NCBI RefSeq assembly: GCF_900156315.1
Contig: NZ_FTNI01000002.1
Location: 434,001 to 498,000, forward strand
Direction of reading: 5' to 3'
Source of the DNA: Microbispora rosea
GTDB taxonomy: Bacteria; Actinomycetota; Actinomycetes; Streptosporangiales; Streptosporangiaceae
Length of the DNA stretch: 64,000 nucleotides
Part shown: positions 27,623 to 38,383 of the stretch, in pieces
How positions within the stretch are numbered: the stretch's first letter is position 1
Layout of the letters: the number at the start of each line of letters is the position of its first letter
Made by a program: the position numbers and the translations under genes
The notes under the pieces: generated by a model
Told to the model about the DNA's origin: nothing
What the model saw: the letters and a program-made list of their open reading frames with translations, nothing else
The model's database searches: none

Positions 27623-28306
27623 GTGGCGCGGTTCGTGTACGTGGAGTGCTTGGTCCGGGCTGACATGGATGCCGTCTGGGAGTTCACGCAGCGGCCTGAG
27701 CTGCATCGACGGTGGGATTTGCGCTTCACGGAGATCGACTACCTGCCGCGCGCCGACGGTGAGCCGCAGCGGTTCCGGTACGCCTTCCGGCTCCTGCCCG
27801 GGCTTGTCATCGATGGCAGCGGAGTCACGGCCGGAGACCGGTGCGATCCCGAGCAAAGGACGTCGGCGCTGCGCTTTTCCTCCGGCCATCCGCTCTCGCT
27901 GATCCGCTCCGGCTCCGGCTACTGGCGTTACGTCCCCACCAACGACGGCGTCCGGTTCATTACCCGGTACGGCTATCGCCCCGGCTGGGGCGAAGCCGTT
28001 GACCTCGTTTTCCGTCCGCTCATCGGCTGGGCGACGGCCTGGTCCTTCGACCGGCTCCGTCTCTGGCTGGAGACCGGCCAAACGCCGGAGCGTTCCCTGT
28101 GGCAGGCCCTCGCCGAAGTCTGCCTGCGCACCCTCACGACCGCCATCGCCATCACCACCACCCCGGCCGCCGTCGCATGCCTGGTGGCAGCGGCGGCCGT
28201 ACTCCTGCCGCCGCTTCCCTCGACCCCGGCGGCCCGCCGATGCCTGCGCCGTCCGCCCGACCGGCAGACGGCAACAGCCCCGCGCACCCTGATGGAGACC
28301 CCATGA
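27623..28306 (+). CDS. SRPBCC-like protein with C-terminal hydrophobic segment
   Basis: A 227-residue protein. The N-terminal 150 residues look like a START/SRPBCC ligand-binding fold: FVYVECLVRADMDAVWEFTQ at the start, GSGYWRYVPTNDGVRFITRY in the middle and a final helix before residue 150. A hydrophobic stretch (TTAIAITTTPAAVACLVAAA) and a Pro/Arg-rich tail follow. The GTG at 27623 is preceded by GGAGG. It overlaps the DUF4166 gene by four bases. It is probably a lipid-binding or cell-envelope protein. Confidence 0.7.
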   Translation: MARFVYVECLVRADMDAVWEFTQRPELHRRWDLRFTEIDYLPRADGEPQRFRYAFRLLPGLVIDGSGVTAGDRCDPEQRTSALRFSSGHPLSLIRSGSGYWRYVPTNDGVRFITRYGYRPGWGEAVDLVFRPLIGWATAWSFDRLRLWLETGQTPERSLWQALAEVCLRTLTTAIAITTTPAAVACLVAAAAVLLPPLPSTPAARRCLRRPPDRQTATAPRTLMETP

Positions 28307-28977
28307 CCTCGATCTTCGAACGTGCCCTCGGCGCCGATTTCGCCCGCCTGCATCCGCAACTGCGCCGCCGCTTCGGCGTGAGCATTGACGGCGGGCAGGC
28401 CTGCGTCGGCACGGGGGTGATGGAGCACATCTGGCACGCGGGCTTCACCCGGCCGTTCCTCACACTCGGCGGGACCCGCAACATCCTCGTCCCCGAGCAG
28501 GGCCGGCAGGTGCCGTTCACCATCGAGAACTACCCGTACGTCGACTCGTATGGACGTGAGACGGTCAGCTTCGTCCGCATTTTCGATCTGCCTGGCCGCC
28601 GCAGAAGGTTCGACGCCCAGATGGTGTACGACCCCGTCAAAGGCATCGTCGACTACCTGGGCTCGCACCAGCATCTGGCCGTGGACCTGGACTTCCAGGT
28701 GGACGAGCGCGGGGGCCTCGTCATCCGCTCCAGTGGGTTCCGCCTGCACGAGGGCCGGCTCTCCTGCCGCCTCCCCAGGCTCATGACCGGCACCGCCGTC
28801 GTGAGGGAGTCGTACGACGACGAGGCGGGGGAGTTCCGCGTCGGGGTCACGGTGTCCCACCACCGGCTTGGGCCGATGTTCGGCTATCGGGGCGCGTTCA
28901 AGGCCCGCTATGTCGACGTCACCGAGCACGGCGTACCCGTCACCATTAAGCCGCTACGCGAAGAGGCACGCCTGTGA
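28303..28977 (+). CDS. DUF4166 domain-containing protein
   Basis: A 224-residue soluble protein. FERALGADFARLHPQLRRRF at the N-terminus and VSFVRIFDLPGRRRRFDAQM in the middle match DUF4166, a domain of unknown function often joined or adjacent to SDR/epimerase or SRPBCC proteins. The ATG at 28303 overlaps the upstream stop (ATGA), so both genes share the promoter at 27557. It converges with the kinase gene, leaving two bases between them. Confidence 0.8.
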   Translation: MTSIFERALGADFARLHPQLRRRFGVSIDGGQACVGTGVMEHIWHAGFTRPFLTLGGTRNILVPEQGRQVPFTIENYPYVDSYGRETVSFVRIFDLPGRRRRFDAQMVYDPVKGIVDYLGSHQHLAVDLDFQVDERGGLVIRSSGFRLHEGRLSCRLPRLMTGTAVVRESYDDEAGEFRVGVTVSHHRLGPMFGYRGAFKARYVDVTEHGVPVTIKPLREEARL

Positions 28978-28979
28978 GC

Positions 28980-31076
28980 TCAGCGCAGCGGGGGGACGGC
29001 GTTGCGAGCGCGGTCGAGAGCGAGGGCGGGCCACCAGGTGCCGCCGACCGGGTCTACCTGGTGATGCACCGGATCCTCCGGCCCGGAGCCGCCGCGGAGG
29101 CACCGGCCGCTGGACTGGCCGGGATCCCGGATCCACAGGAAGGCGTCGGCCAGCTCGCTGCCGGTGTCGGTGGTCGGGCGGGGACCGACGCCGCGGCCCG
29201 GGGGGTTGCACCACAACTGGGGGTCGGCGTACTTGCCCTCGGGAGCCTTCCACACGCCCTTGCCGTTGCGGCTGGTGTCGATGACGAAGTGCGTCAGCGG
29301 TGCGTCAGCCGGCACGGCGTCGATGTCGGCGCCCGCACATGCACTGCCGCCCTTGGCGGCGACGAGATAGACGCAGCGAGAGAGCCTCTCCCCATACCGG
29401 AGGAGGCTGTCGGTGTGCTGGAAGTCCGAGCTGTTCAGGTAGAAGCCATCGGCCCGTCCTACCGCGGCCTTGACGAGCCGACCGGCGATGTCGGCGACGG
29501 ACTCGGGCCAGCCCTGGATGCCGCCGTCGAGATACACGGCCGTGTGCGGCAGCGCCCCCAGGCGGTCCACGGCGTAGCCGAGCTCGCGGTAGCGCTCGGC
29601 GGTCCCCGCCGTGCCGCCTGCCTCGCAGTTGTCGGTGCCGGGCACTTTGGTCAGGCTGTTCGGTTCGAGCACGACCACCGCCCGGCCCGCGCCGATGCCG
29701 GCCGCGACCTGGTCGATCCAGTCTCGGTACGTCTGCTCGTTCGACGCCCCACGATCGGAGCAGTCCGTCAGGGGGATGTAATCGGTGAGGAACACCGGCA
29801 CGGCGTCGTGGGCCGCGGCGAGGCGCATCGTGGACCTGACCGTGTCCTCGGCCTCGGTGGCCGGTCGGCTCAGGTTCACCGAGTGCGGCACCGCGGCGAG
29901 GGCGCGCATCAGCGCGGCGTCGGCCTTCCTGCCCTGCGCATCCCAGGCGTCCGCCTGGCGCTGCGGGTCGGGCTCCTGCTTGTACGCGAACCGTACGCCG
30001 TGCTCGCGCAGCGGATTGCCACCGGAGGCGGAAGCGGACGGCAGCACGGCGGCCACGGAGGCAGCAGACGTGGCGGACGAGGTGGCGGACGGGCCGGACG
30101 AGGGCGAGCCCGACGAGGTGCCGAGCCAGGTGGCGGCCACCGCCGCGACCACGGCCAGCGCGCCCGCTCCGGTCCCGATCATCAGACTGCGGCGGCGTCT
30201 CCCACCATCCCCGGGCAGAGTGGCGACGGACCGTGCCGTGGAACCGGTGAGCGTGTCGAGAATGTCCTGCACGGTCGGCCGTTGGGCGGGGTTCTTGGCC
30301 AGGGCGCGGGAGACCAGTGTGCCCAGCGGTCCGTCGAGGCCGGTCAGGTCGGGCGCCCCGTTGACGACTCGGTTGAGGACCACGGGGAGCGATCCGTGGC
30401 CGAAGGGGGCGTGGCCGGTGCCCGCGTAGGTGATCGTGCTCGCCCAGGCGAAGACGTCCGAGGCGGGCGTGAGGGGGCCGCCGTCGAACTGCTCGGGCGA
30501 CATGAACGAGGGTGTCCCGACGACCGCGCTGCTCATGTGTCCGGCCATGTCGTTCAGGTGGGCGACGCCGAAGTCGATGACTTTGGGGCCGATAGGGGAG
30601 AGCAGGACGTTGCCGGGTTTGAGGTCGCGGTGAATGATGCCGGCGGCGTGGATGGCGCGCAGGGCGGTCGCCATGCTGACGGCGAGTCCGTCCAGGCTGG
30701 AGCCGCGCAGCGGTCCGTCGCGTTCGACGGCCTCCCTGAGGGTCGGCCCGGGGACGTACTCGGTGACGAGGTAGACGGTCTCGCCGTCTACTTCGGCGTC
30801 CAGGACGGCGGCGGTGCAGAAGCGGGCGACCCGTTTGGCCGCCTCGACCTCGCGGCGGAACCGGCGGCGGAAGTCGGGGTCGGCGGCGATGGTGTGGTGG
30901 AGCAGTTTGACCGCCACGCGGGTGCCGTCCGGCGTCTCGCCCAGGTAGACGGTGCCCATCCCGCCCTCGCCCAGCCTGCGCAGCAGCCGGTAAGGCCCCA
31001 CCTGGTGCGGGTCACCGGCACGCAGGCCGGACTCATGCTGCCCGGGTAAGCCCCCCGCCTCGCTGCCGCCGTTCAC
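28980..31076 (-). CDS. Membrane Ser/Thr protein kinase with GH6-like extracellular domain (copy A)
   Basis: A 698-residue receptor-like kinase. Residues 26-285 are a PknB-type kinase with P-loop LGEGGMGTVYLG, catalytic Lys57 in VAVKLL, HRDLKPGNVLL and DFGVAH. One membrane helix lies near 295-318, followed by an Ser/Ala-rich linker and, from about 345, a domain like GH6 cellobiohydrolases (WCNPPGRGVGPRPTTDTG). Two conserved acidic positions are changed: EPDSL is EPNSL, and the PGESDG region is PGQSSG. TDC retains the Asp of the RDC motif. A sensor for cello-oligosaccharides rather than an active cellulase is an inference. It uses a GTG start preceded by a G-rich ribosome site. Confidence 0.88.
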   Translation of the reverse strand: MNGGSEAGGLPGQHESGLRAGDPHQVGPYRLLRRLGEGGMGTVYLGETPDGTRVAVKLLHHTIAADPDFRRRFRREVEAAKRVARFCTAAVLDAEVDGETVYLVTEYVPGPTLREAVERDGPLRGSSLDGLAVSMATALRAIHAAGIIHRDLKPGNVLLSPIGPKVIDFGVAHLNDMAGHMSSAVVGTPSFMSPEQFDGGPLTPASDVFAWASTITYAGTGHAPFGHGSLPVVLNRVVNGAPDLTGLDGPLGTLVSRALAKNPAQRPTVQDILDTLTGSTARSVATLPGDGGRRRRSLMIGTGAGALAVVAAVAATWLGTSSGSPSSGPSATSSATSAASVAAVLPSASASGGNPLREHGVRFAYKQEPDPQRQADAWDAQGRKADAALMRALAAVPHSVNLSRPATEAEDTVRSTMRLAAAHDAVPVFLTDYIPLTDCSDRGASNEQTYRDWIDQVAAGIGAGRAVVVLEPNSLTKVPGTDNCEAGGTAGTAERYRELGYAVDRLGALPHTAVYLDGGIQGWPESVADIAGRLVKAAVGRADGFYLNSSDFQHTDSLLRYGERLSRCVYLVAAKGGSACAGADIDAVPADAPLTHFVIDTSRNGKGVWKAPEGKYADPQLWCNPPGRGVGPRPTTDTGSELADAFLWIRDPGQSSGRCLRGGSGPEDPVHHQVDPVGGTWWPALALDRARNAVPPLR

Positions 31077-31190
31077 ATCGCCCCCGCTGGGATGTCCGGA
31101 AGGTCAGGTCACTTCGGATCTTATTGAGTACCGCCGGGCCGGGCCATCGCCGAACACCTGCCACTACGGTGAAGCCGCGAAGAGGAACGA
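31077..31190. repeat. Upstream region duplicated with 34736-34855
   Basis: The stretch upstream of kinase copy A matches the stretch upstream of copy B at about 90 percent over the first 60 bases, then about 80 percent, ending at a shared GCGAAGAGGAAC. It contains the common promoter and start region of both kinase genes. Confidence 0.75.
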
Positions 31191-31200
31191 AGGGGAGACG

Positions 31201-31830
31201 ATGGGCGACACCCGTACGCGGCTGCTCGAAGGTGCTCTGGAGACGTTGCGGACCCAGGGCATCGCGGGGGCCTCGGCACGGGTGATCGCCACCGCGGCCG
31301 GGGTGAACCAGGCGCTCGTCTTCTACCACTTCGGCACGGTCGACGAGCTCCTCGCCGCGGCCCTGCGGTACGGCTCCGAGCAGCGGGTGGCCGTCTATCG
31401 GGCCCGGTTCGCGGCCGTGAACAGCCTCAAGGAACTGCTCGACCTCGGCCGTGCGCTGCACGCCGACGAGCGCGAGGCGGGGAACCTCGCCGTGCTCGCC
31501 CAGATGCTCGCGGGCAGCCAGATGGACGGCAAACTCGCCCCCGCCACCGCTGACGGTCTCGGCATGTGGGTGACCGAGATCGAGGAGGTCCTCGGCCGCG
31601 TGCTGGCCGGCAGCCCGCTCGCGGAGTTCGTGGACGTCGCCGGGCTCGCCCGCGCCACGGCGGCCGCCTTCGTCGGCCTCGAACTGTACGAGGGCGTCGA
31701 CAAGGACGGCGCGGAGCGCGCCTTCGACAGCCTGGAGCAGCTCGCCGGCCTGGTAGCCGTCCTGGAGGACATGGGCCCGCTGGTTCGCCGTACGGTCCGC
31801 GCCCGCCTCCGCAAGGCCAACGGCGATTGA
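31201..31830 (+). CDS. TetR-family transcriptional regulator
   Basis: A 209-residue TetR-type repressor. The N-terminal HTH is in ASARVIATAAGVNQALVFYHFG; the C-terminal ligand domain has mixed helical segments. AGGGGAG precedes the ATG. It is divergent from kinase copy A. A copy of its leader persists beside kinase copy B without the gene. It is the nearest TetR gene to the double AGCGATCGCT operator at 27557-27606 and may bind it, which is unproven. Confidence 0.87.
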   Translation: MGDTRTRLLEGALETLRTQGIAGASARVIATAAGVNQALVFYHFGTVDELLAAALRYGSEQRVAVYRARFAAVNSLKELLDLGRALHADEREAGNLAVLAQMLAGSQMDGKLAPATADGLGMWVTEIEEVLGRVLAGSPLAEFVDVAGLARATAAAFVGLELYEGVDKDGAERAFDSLEQLAGLVAVLEDMGPLVRRTVRARLRKANGD

Positions 31831-31844
31831 CGAGCCGGCACTGT

Positions 31845-32534
31845 TCAGAACCCCGCGCGGTACGCCTCAAGGCGGTCGGCCAGTTCCTTCGGGTGACCGA
31901 GCATCGGACAGTGATCACCAGGCATTTCGTCCGGTTGGAAACCGAGACGATCGGTGACGACCCCGCGCATGAACTCGGCAGGGAAGAAGCGGTCGTCTGC
32001 GGCCAGCAGGAACCTGGTCGGCACGTCCGGCCAGGAGGCCAGCGGCCACGGCCTTCCGAAGGGCGTGGGCGCCTGGTGCCGCTGGTGCGCGGCTACGAAC
32101 TCGGCGGCCAGGTCGGCCGGAGTGTCGTGCAGCACGAGGGAGGACGCGTCCTCCTCCATGCCGCCCGGGACGCCTCGGCGCCGGTCGGCTTCCTCCCGGG
32201 CCGCCCAGTAGCCGGTGTTGCCCCACCATTCGCCCGGCGACTCGCCGGGGGCCGGGATCTGAGCCTGGAGCATCACGAGCAGGTCGGCAGGCACCCGGTC
32301 ACACACCAGTGGGCCGGTGAACCCACCGAACGAGTGGGCGACGACGACCAGACCGGTGCGCCCGCCGATCGCCTCGACCACCGTGTCCGCGTACTCCGCA
32401 AGCCCGGCCGATTCGTCGTCGCACGGCAGGTCCGGTGCCACCACGTCGTGCCCCCGGTCTCGCAGGGCGGCCGAGAGAGGCCCCCAATACCAAGAATCGA
32501 CCGCCGCAGCGTGGATCAACACGTAGGTCGCCAT
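31845..32534 (-). CDS. Alpha/beta hydrolase (small esterase-like)
   Basis: A 229-residue alpha/beta-hydrolase. It starts ATYVLIHAAAVDSWYWGPL, with nucleophile elbow VVAHSFGGFTGPLV, a late Asp in LLAADDRFFP and His in GDHCPMLGHPKE. The size and motifs resemble the small methylesterase/hydroxynitrile-lyase-like subgroup common in actinobacteria. It converges with the TetR gene across 14 bases. The substrate is unknown. Confidence 0.87.
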   Translation of the reverse strand: MATYVLIHAAAVDSWYWGPLSAALRDRGHDVVAPDLPCDDESAGLAEYADTVVEAIGGRTGLVVVAHSFGGFTGPLVCDRVPADLLVMLQAQIPAPGESPGEWWGNTGYWAAREEADRRRGVPGGMEEDASSLVLHDTPADLAAEFVAAHQRHQAPTPFGRPWPLASWPDVPTRFLLAADDRFFPAEFMRGVVTDRLGFQPDEMPGDHCPMLGHPKELADRLEAYRAGF

Positions 32535-32596
32535 CAGACAGAATCCTCCTGGGTTGTCGCGTCCAATTCAGGTCTGCGCTTACAAGTAGAAGTGAG

Positions 32597-34735
<2,139 letters not shown>

Positions 34736-34855
34736 ATCGCCCCCGCTGGGATGTCCGGAAGGTCAGGTCATTACGGATCTTATTGACCACCGCTGGGCGC
34801 GGCCATGACCGGACACCTTCCGGCACGGGGAAACCGCGAAGAGGAACCAAGCGGA
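34736..34855. repeat. Second copy of the kinase upstream region
   Basis: It matches 31077-31190, including the bases just before the TetR ribosome site (GCGAAGAGGAACC), then runs into sequence preceding the quinone oxidoreductase stop. A TetR gene is not present here, so it was probably deleted after duplication. Confidence 0.7.
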
Positions 34856-34886
34856 GTCGGCCTCCCCCGGACCTCCCTGGGAGCCG

Positions 34887-35849
34887 TCAGTCGACCTTGA
34901 CGACGTATTTGCCCCGCACTCCGCCCGCCTCCAGCGCGCGGTGGGCCGCCGCCGTCTCCTCCAGCGGGAAGCAGGTGTCCACCGCAGGGCGCAGTCTCCC
35001 CTCCGACACCTCGCGGGCGAGGTCGTCGAAGAGCGCCCGCGTGGGGTTGCCGCTGAAGAAGCGCACCCGGCCGCGTCCGTGTACGGCGCTGGCGGCGATG
35101 TAACCGAGTGAGGCGGCAAGCCGGGTCAGGTCGAAGGCGATGGTCACCGTGCGGCCGCCGGGCGACAGCAGGCGCCGGAAGGCCCGCAGGTCGGTGCCCA
35201 CCGTGTCGAGGACCACGTCGAACAGGCCCAGTTCGCTCGGCGAGACGGCCCGGTGGTCGATGGCGTGGTGGGCGCCGAGCGTACGGACGAAGTCGAGGTT
35301 GGCGGCGCGGGCCAGGGCCGTGACCTCGGCGCCGTAGGCCCGTCCGAGCTGGACGGCGGCGTTGCCGACGCCGCCCGCGGCGCCGCGTACGAGCAGTCGT
35401 TCGCCGGGGCGCAGCCGGGCCTTGTCACGCAGCGCCGTGATGGCCGTGGTCGCCACCGGCAGCGCGGCGGCCTCCACCAGATCGAGTCCGTCCGGGACCC
35501 GGCCGAGCCGCTCAGCCCGGAGCGTCACATACTCGGCGGCGCTGCCGAATCCGGTACGGCCCATGACGCCCCACACCCGGTCGCCGATCACGATGCCCGT
35601 CACGCCGGCGCCGAGCGCGGCGACCTCGCCGGTGAAGTCCAACCCGACGCGTTTCGGGAACTTCCGTCCGGTGAGGAGACGGAGCCTGCCGGAACGGGCG
35701 GCCGTCTCTCCGCCGTTGACGCTGAAGGCGCGGACCCGCACGAGCACCTCGCCGGGCGCCGGCTCCGGGCGGGGCACCCGGCTCACATACAGCACCTCGG
35801 GGCCGCCGTATCGGTCGAAAAGCACTGCTCTCATCGTGTCGTCGTCCAT
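34887..35849 (-). CDS. NAD(P)-dependent alcohol dehydrogenase / quinone oxidoreductase
   Basis: A 320-residue MDR enzyme. It has MRAVLFDRYGGPEVLYVSRV near the start, nucleotide-binding RLLVRGAAGGVGNAAVQLGR and a final EAGGVRGKYVVKVD. Zinc-ligand cysteines are absent, as in quinone oxidoreductases. The ATG at 35849 follows AAGGTGAG; an ATG at 35834 is an alternative. It is divergent from a TetR gene with an inverted repeat between them, so induction by an electrophile or quinone is likely. Confidence 0.88.
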   Translation of the reverse strand: MDDDTMRAVLFDRYGGPEVLYVSRVPRPEPAPGEVLVRVRAFSVNGGETAARSGRLRLLTGRKFPKRVGLDFTGEVAALGAGVTGIVIGDRVWGVMGRTGFGSAAEYVTLRAERLGRVPDGLDLVEAAALPVATTAITALRDKARLRPGERLLVRGAAGGVGNAAVQLGRAYGAEVTALARAANLDFVRTLGAHHAIDHRAVSPSELGLFDVVLDTVGTDLRAFRRLLSPGGRTVTIAFDLTRLAASLGYIAASAVHGRGRVRFFSGNPTRALFDDLAREVSEGRLRPAVDTCFPLEETAAAHRALEAGGVRGKYVVKVD

Positions 35850-35911
35850 CGTTCTCACCTTCGCCACCAGTGGCCGTGCGGGAATCTGGCCCCGAGCGTA
35901 GGCTCCTAAGT

Positions 35912-35925
35912 GGACGGGATCGTCC
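35912..35925. promoter_or_regulatory. Operator-like inverted repeat between oxidoreductase and TetR
   Basis: GGACG (35912-35916) and CGTCC (35921-35925) flank GGAT in the 99-base divergent intergenic region, 24 bases upstream of the TetR GTG. AA and TT dinucleotides outside the arms extend a weaker symmetry. This position is typical for TetR autoregulation. Confidence 0.5.
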
Positions 35926-35948
35926 GTTTAAATCGGAAGTGAGAAACA

Positions 35949-36629
35949 GTGGTGGAGGATCCCTCTCGGATCGCCGGACCGGGGATGCGGGCCGACGCCC
36001 GGCGTAACCGGGGGCGCATCCTCGTCGCCGCCCGTGCGGTCTTCGCCGAGCACGGCATCGACGCGCCCATGGCGACCGTGGCCCGGCGGGCCGGGGTCGG
36101 CGTGGCGACGCTGTACCGGCGTTTCCCGACCCGCGACGCACTGGTGCGGGCCGCGTTCGCGCACCAGATGGAGACCTGTGCACGGGCGCTCACCGACGCG
36201 CTGGCCGATCCCGACCCCTGGCGGGGCTTCCAGCGGCTGTTCGAGACGGTCTGCGAACTCCAGCGGGAGGAACGCGGCTTCCCCGCCGCGTTCGTCGCGG
36301 CCTTTCCGGACAGCACGGCGGAACACGCGCAGGCTCGGGAACGGACCGAACGGGACCTCATGACCCTGGTCCGCAGAGCCCAGGCGGCGGGCGCGCTGCG
36401 GGCCGACTTCCACCCTTCCGACCTCGTCGTGGCCCTGTTGTCCCACTGCGGTCTGGTCACCGCGCTGCCGCACGACGGTGCCGCGTCGCGGCGCCTGGTG
36501 GCGTACCTGCTGCAGTCGTTCCGCGCCGAGGCGGCTCACCGGCCTTTGCCTCCGCCGAGCGCTCTGTCGCTGCGCGACGTCCCGATCGCGGCCGACGGCT
36601 CCCAGAGACAGCGTCCCTCCAGGGCCTGA
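35949..36629 (+). CDS. TetR/AcrR-family regulator
   Basis: A 226-residue repressor. The HTH is in MATVARRAGVGVATLYRRFP; RGRILVAARAVFAEHGIDAP precedes it. The C-terminus has an unstructured Pro/Ser/Arg-rich tail. It uses a GTG start. It is divergent from the quinone oxidoreductase, its likely target. Confidence 0.88.
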   Translation: MVEDPSRIAGPGMRADARRNRGRILVAARAVFAEHGIDAPMATVARRAGVGVATLYRRFPTRDALVRAAFAHQMETCARALTDALADPDPWRGFQRLFETVCELQREERGFPAAFVAAFPDSTAEHAQARERTERDLMTLVRRAQAAGALRADFHPSDLVVALLSHCGLVTALPHDGAASRRLVAYLLQSFRAEAAHRPLPPPSALSLRDVPIAADGSQRQRPSRA

Positions 36630-36710
36630 CGCGAGAGTGGGCGACGCCCGGTGATCGCGCTATCGCACGCAGAACGCGGACGCCGTCACGTCGTAGATGT
36701 GCCGGCTCCC

Positions 36711-36737
36711 GGTCGGAGTCGTGTACGACTCCGGTCC
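36711..36737. terminator. Hairpin between convergent genes
   Basis: GGAGTCGT (36715-36722) and ACGACTCC (36725-36732) are perfect arms. Flanking GGTC and GGTCC extend the stem by wobble pairs. It sits just beyond the stop of the membrane-protein gene at 36740 and after the TetR gene, so it may act in both directions. Confidence 0.5.
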
Positions 36738-36739
36738 AA

Positions 36740-38383
36740 TCAGCGGTCGCGGCGGCCGTTGTCCCGGTCCTCGTCCTGCCCGCCGTGGTCGAGGCCGATG
36801 AACTGCCGTACGAACGCCTGGTAGGCGTCGGCCCGGATCCTGGCCGACGGCGATCGCACATCCCGGACGATGTTCTGAGGGATGCCGCCGGAATCGGCAC
36901 GCCTGGACCGGTAGTCCCGCAGCCGCTCCTGATGCTCGTCCGCCCAGTCGTGAAGCGCCCCGATGCGGGCGAAATGGAACACCGCGGCGAGCAAAGGCAC
37001 GACGAGAACCGTTGTCGCGATGACGCCGACGTCGTGAAGGAGCACCCCGAGGATCAGGACGGCTCCGACCACGACGCCGGCTCTGATCAGGCCCCTCCGG
37101 ACGCGTCCAGGGTCGGCCCTGGCTCCGTCGGCCCACTCCCGCACGCGCCGCAGCGGAGGCTGGTACGCCGCGCCGAGCCGTATGACTCTTGGCAGCCCGC
37201 CCGCGTACGCCGCCAGGGTCAGCGCGACGAGATACCAGGACAGCGTCAGGGCGATGTCCGGCTGAGCCCAGCCCCACATGATCCAGGCCACCGGGATCGT
37301 GGTGGCGCCCCAGGCACCGAGCCACAGCGTCGCGCGGACGACCGCTCCCAATCGGGCCGTGGGCGTGAGCCGCCGGCGCTCGTAGTCGGCCCACTGGCGG
37401 TCCCGCAGCGCGGAGGCGTGATCCAGCACGGTCGTCATTCGCTGGTTCTGCCGGTCGACTGCCGCCTGCCGACGCCGCTGTTCCGCCTGCGCGGCGGCGT
37501 AAGCAGTGAAGTCCGTGGCCATGAGCCACCCGATAGGCGTATCCGAGCCACCGTCTCGCGCGCGCAGCCAGTCGTACCACTCGATCTCACCGGTGGGGGG
37601 TGGCGCCACGTGCTCGCGGGCGGCGCGCAACCACGTCGTGCTCTCCGGGTAGGGCAGAAGGGCCGCCAGCAGCAGCCCGCGCGCCCCGCTCTCGGCCCAT
37701 TCCTGGGCCTCGGGCGGCAGTCCGGGAACCTCGGCGGCCAGTCGCCGCCACGAATCCCAGGCCTCGTCCCAGGCCCGTTGCGTTCCGCGCAGCGCGCTCA
37801 GCGCCGTGAACCTGGAGAGGGCGTCCAGCAGGCCGCCCTCGCAGAGGTCGCGATAGAGCTCCCATTCGGGGCCGCTTTCGCCCAGACGACCGATCCTGAG
37901 TGCCTCGGAAAGCGACTCCACCGTCACCGGCGTCCCTCGCCAGACGGCTTCTCCCGCCGGATCGAGCCAGCCCAGCAGGTGAAGCAGTTTCAGATCGGCC
38001 GGGAGCCTTTCGTCCCGGAGCCGATGGTCGATGAGTTCGATCTGGGCGGTCAGGTCCTCGGCAGTGAGACCATCGAGCTCGCGCAGCCAGGTGAGAAGGC
38101 CGAGCCAGCCGTCGGAGGGCGCGCCGGTCGCGGCCGCGCCCTCGAAGAACTGACGTCTCGCGGCGGTCCAGTCGCCGCGGATGACGGCGGCCAGTTCTTC
38201 CCGGGTCGTAACCGCCGTACCTGTGAGGACCAGCGGGCGGCGCCGCGGCGCCGCCTGGTGGATGTGGTTGATCTGGACGTTGCGATCCCCGAGTTGGAAA
38301 GGGGCCGGGCCGTGGAAGACGTTGCCCGTTAACCCGTCTTTTCCTGTTAAGCCGTCTTTTCCTGATTCGGAGTCGCGCGTCAT
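36740..38383 (-). CDS. Membrane protein with N-terminal amyloid-signalling-like motif
   Basis: A 547-residue protein of no recognised family. Residues about 8-20 contain a GKDGLT tandem repeat. Residues 20-43 hold the motif GNVFHGPAPFQLGDRNVQ followed by INH. A soluble helical region spans about 60-330 (many Trp, Leu and Glu; no Walker motifs). Four hydrophobic segments lie between 345 and 500 (for example VVVGAVLILGVLLHDVGVIA), and a basic tail follows. The start ATG overlaps the stop of the upstream small gene by four bases. The shared motif suggests that the two proteins signal through templated assembly, with this one as receptor or membrane effector. Inference only. Confidence 0.65.
   Translation of the reverse strand: MTRDSESGKDGLTGKDGLTGNVFHGPAPFQLGDRNVQINHIHQAAPRRRPLVLTGTAVTTREELAAVIRGDWTAARRQFFEGAAATGAPSDGWLGLLTWLRELDGLTAEDLTAQIELIDHRLRDERLPADLKLLHLLGWLDPAGEAVWRGTPVTVESLSEALRIGRLGESGPEWELYRDLCEGGLLDALSRFTALSALRGTQRAWDEAWDSWRRLAAEVPGLPPEAQEWAESGARGLLLAALLPYPESTTWLRAAREHVAPPPTGEIEWYDWLRARDGGSDTPIGWLMATDFTAYAAAQAEQRRRQAAVDRQNQRMTTVLDHASALRDRQWADYERRRLTPTARLGAVVRATLWLGAWGATTIPVAWIMWGWAQPDIALTLSWYLVALTLAAYAGGLPRVIRLGAAYQPPLRRVREWADGARADPGRVRRGLIRAGVVVGAVLILGVLLHDVGVIATTVLVVPLLAAVFHFARIGALHDWADEHQERLRDYRSRRADSGGIPQNIVRDVRSPSARIRADAYQAFVRQFIGLDHGGQDEDRDNGRRDR

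Noticed and set aside
36630-36739. Minus-strand peptide ESYTTPTGSRHIYDVTASAF as a gene remnant
   Set aside because: Only about 25 codons without a start or recognisable family; the hairpin there is better explained as a terminator.
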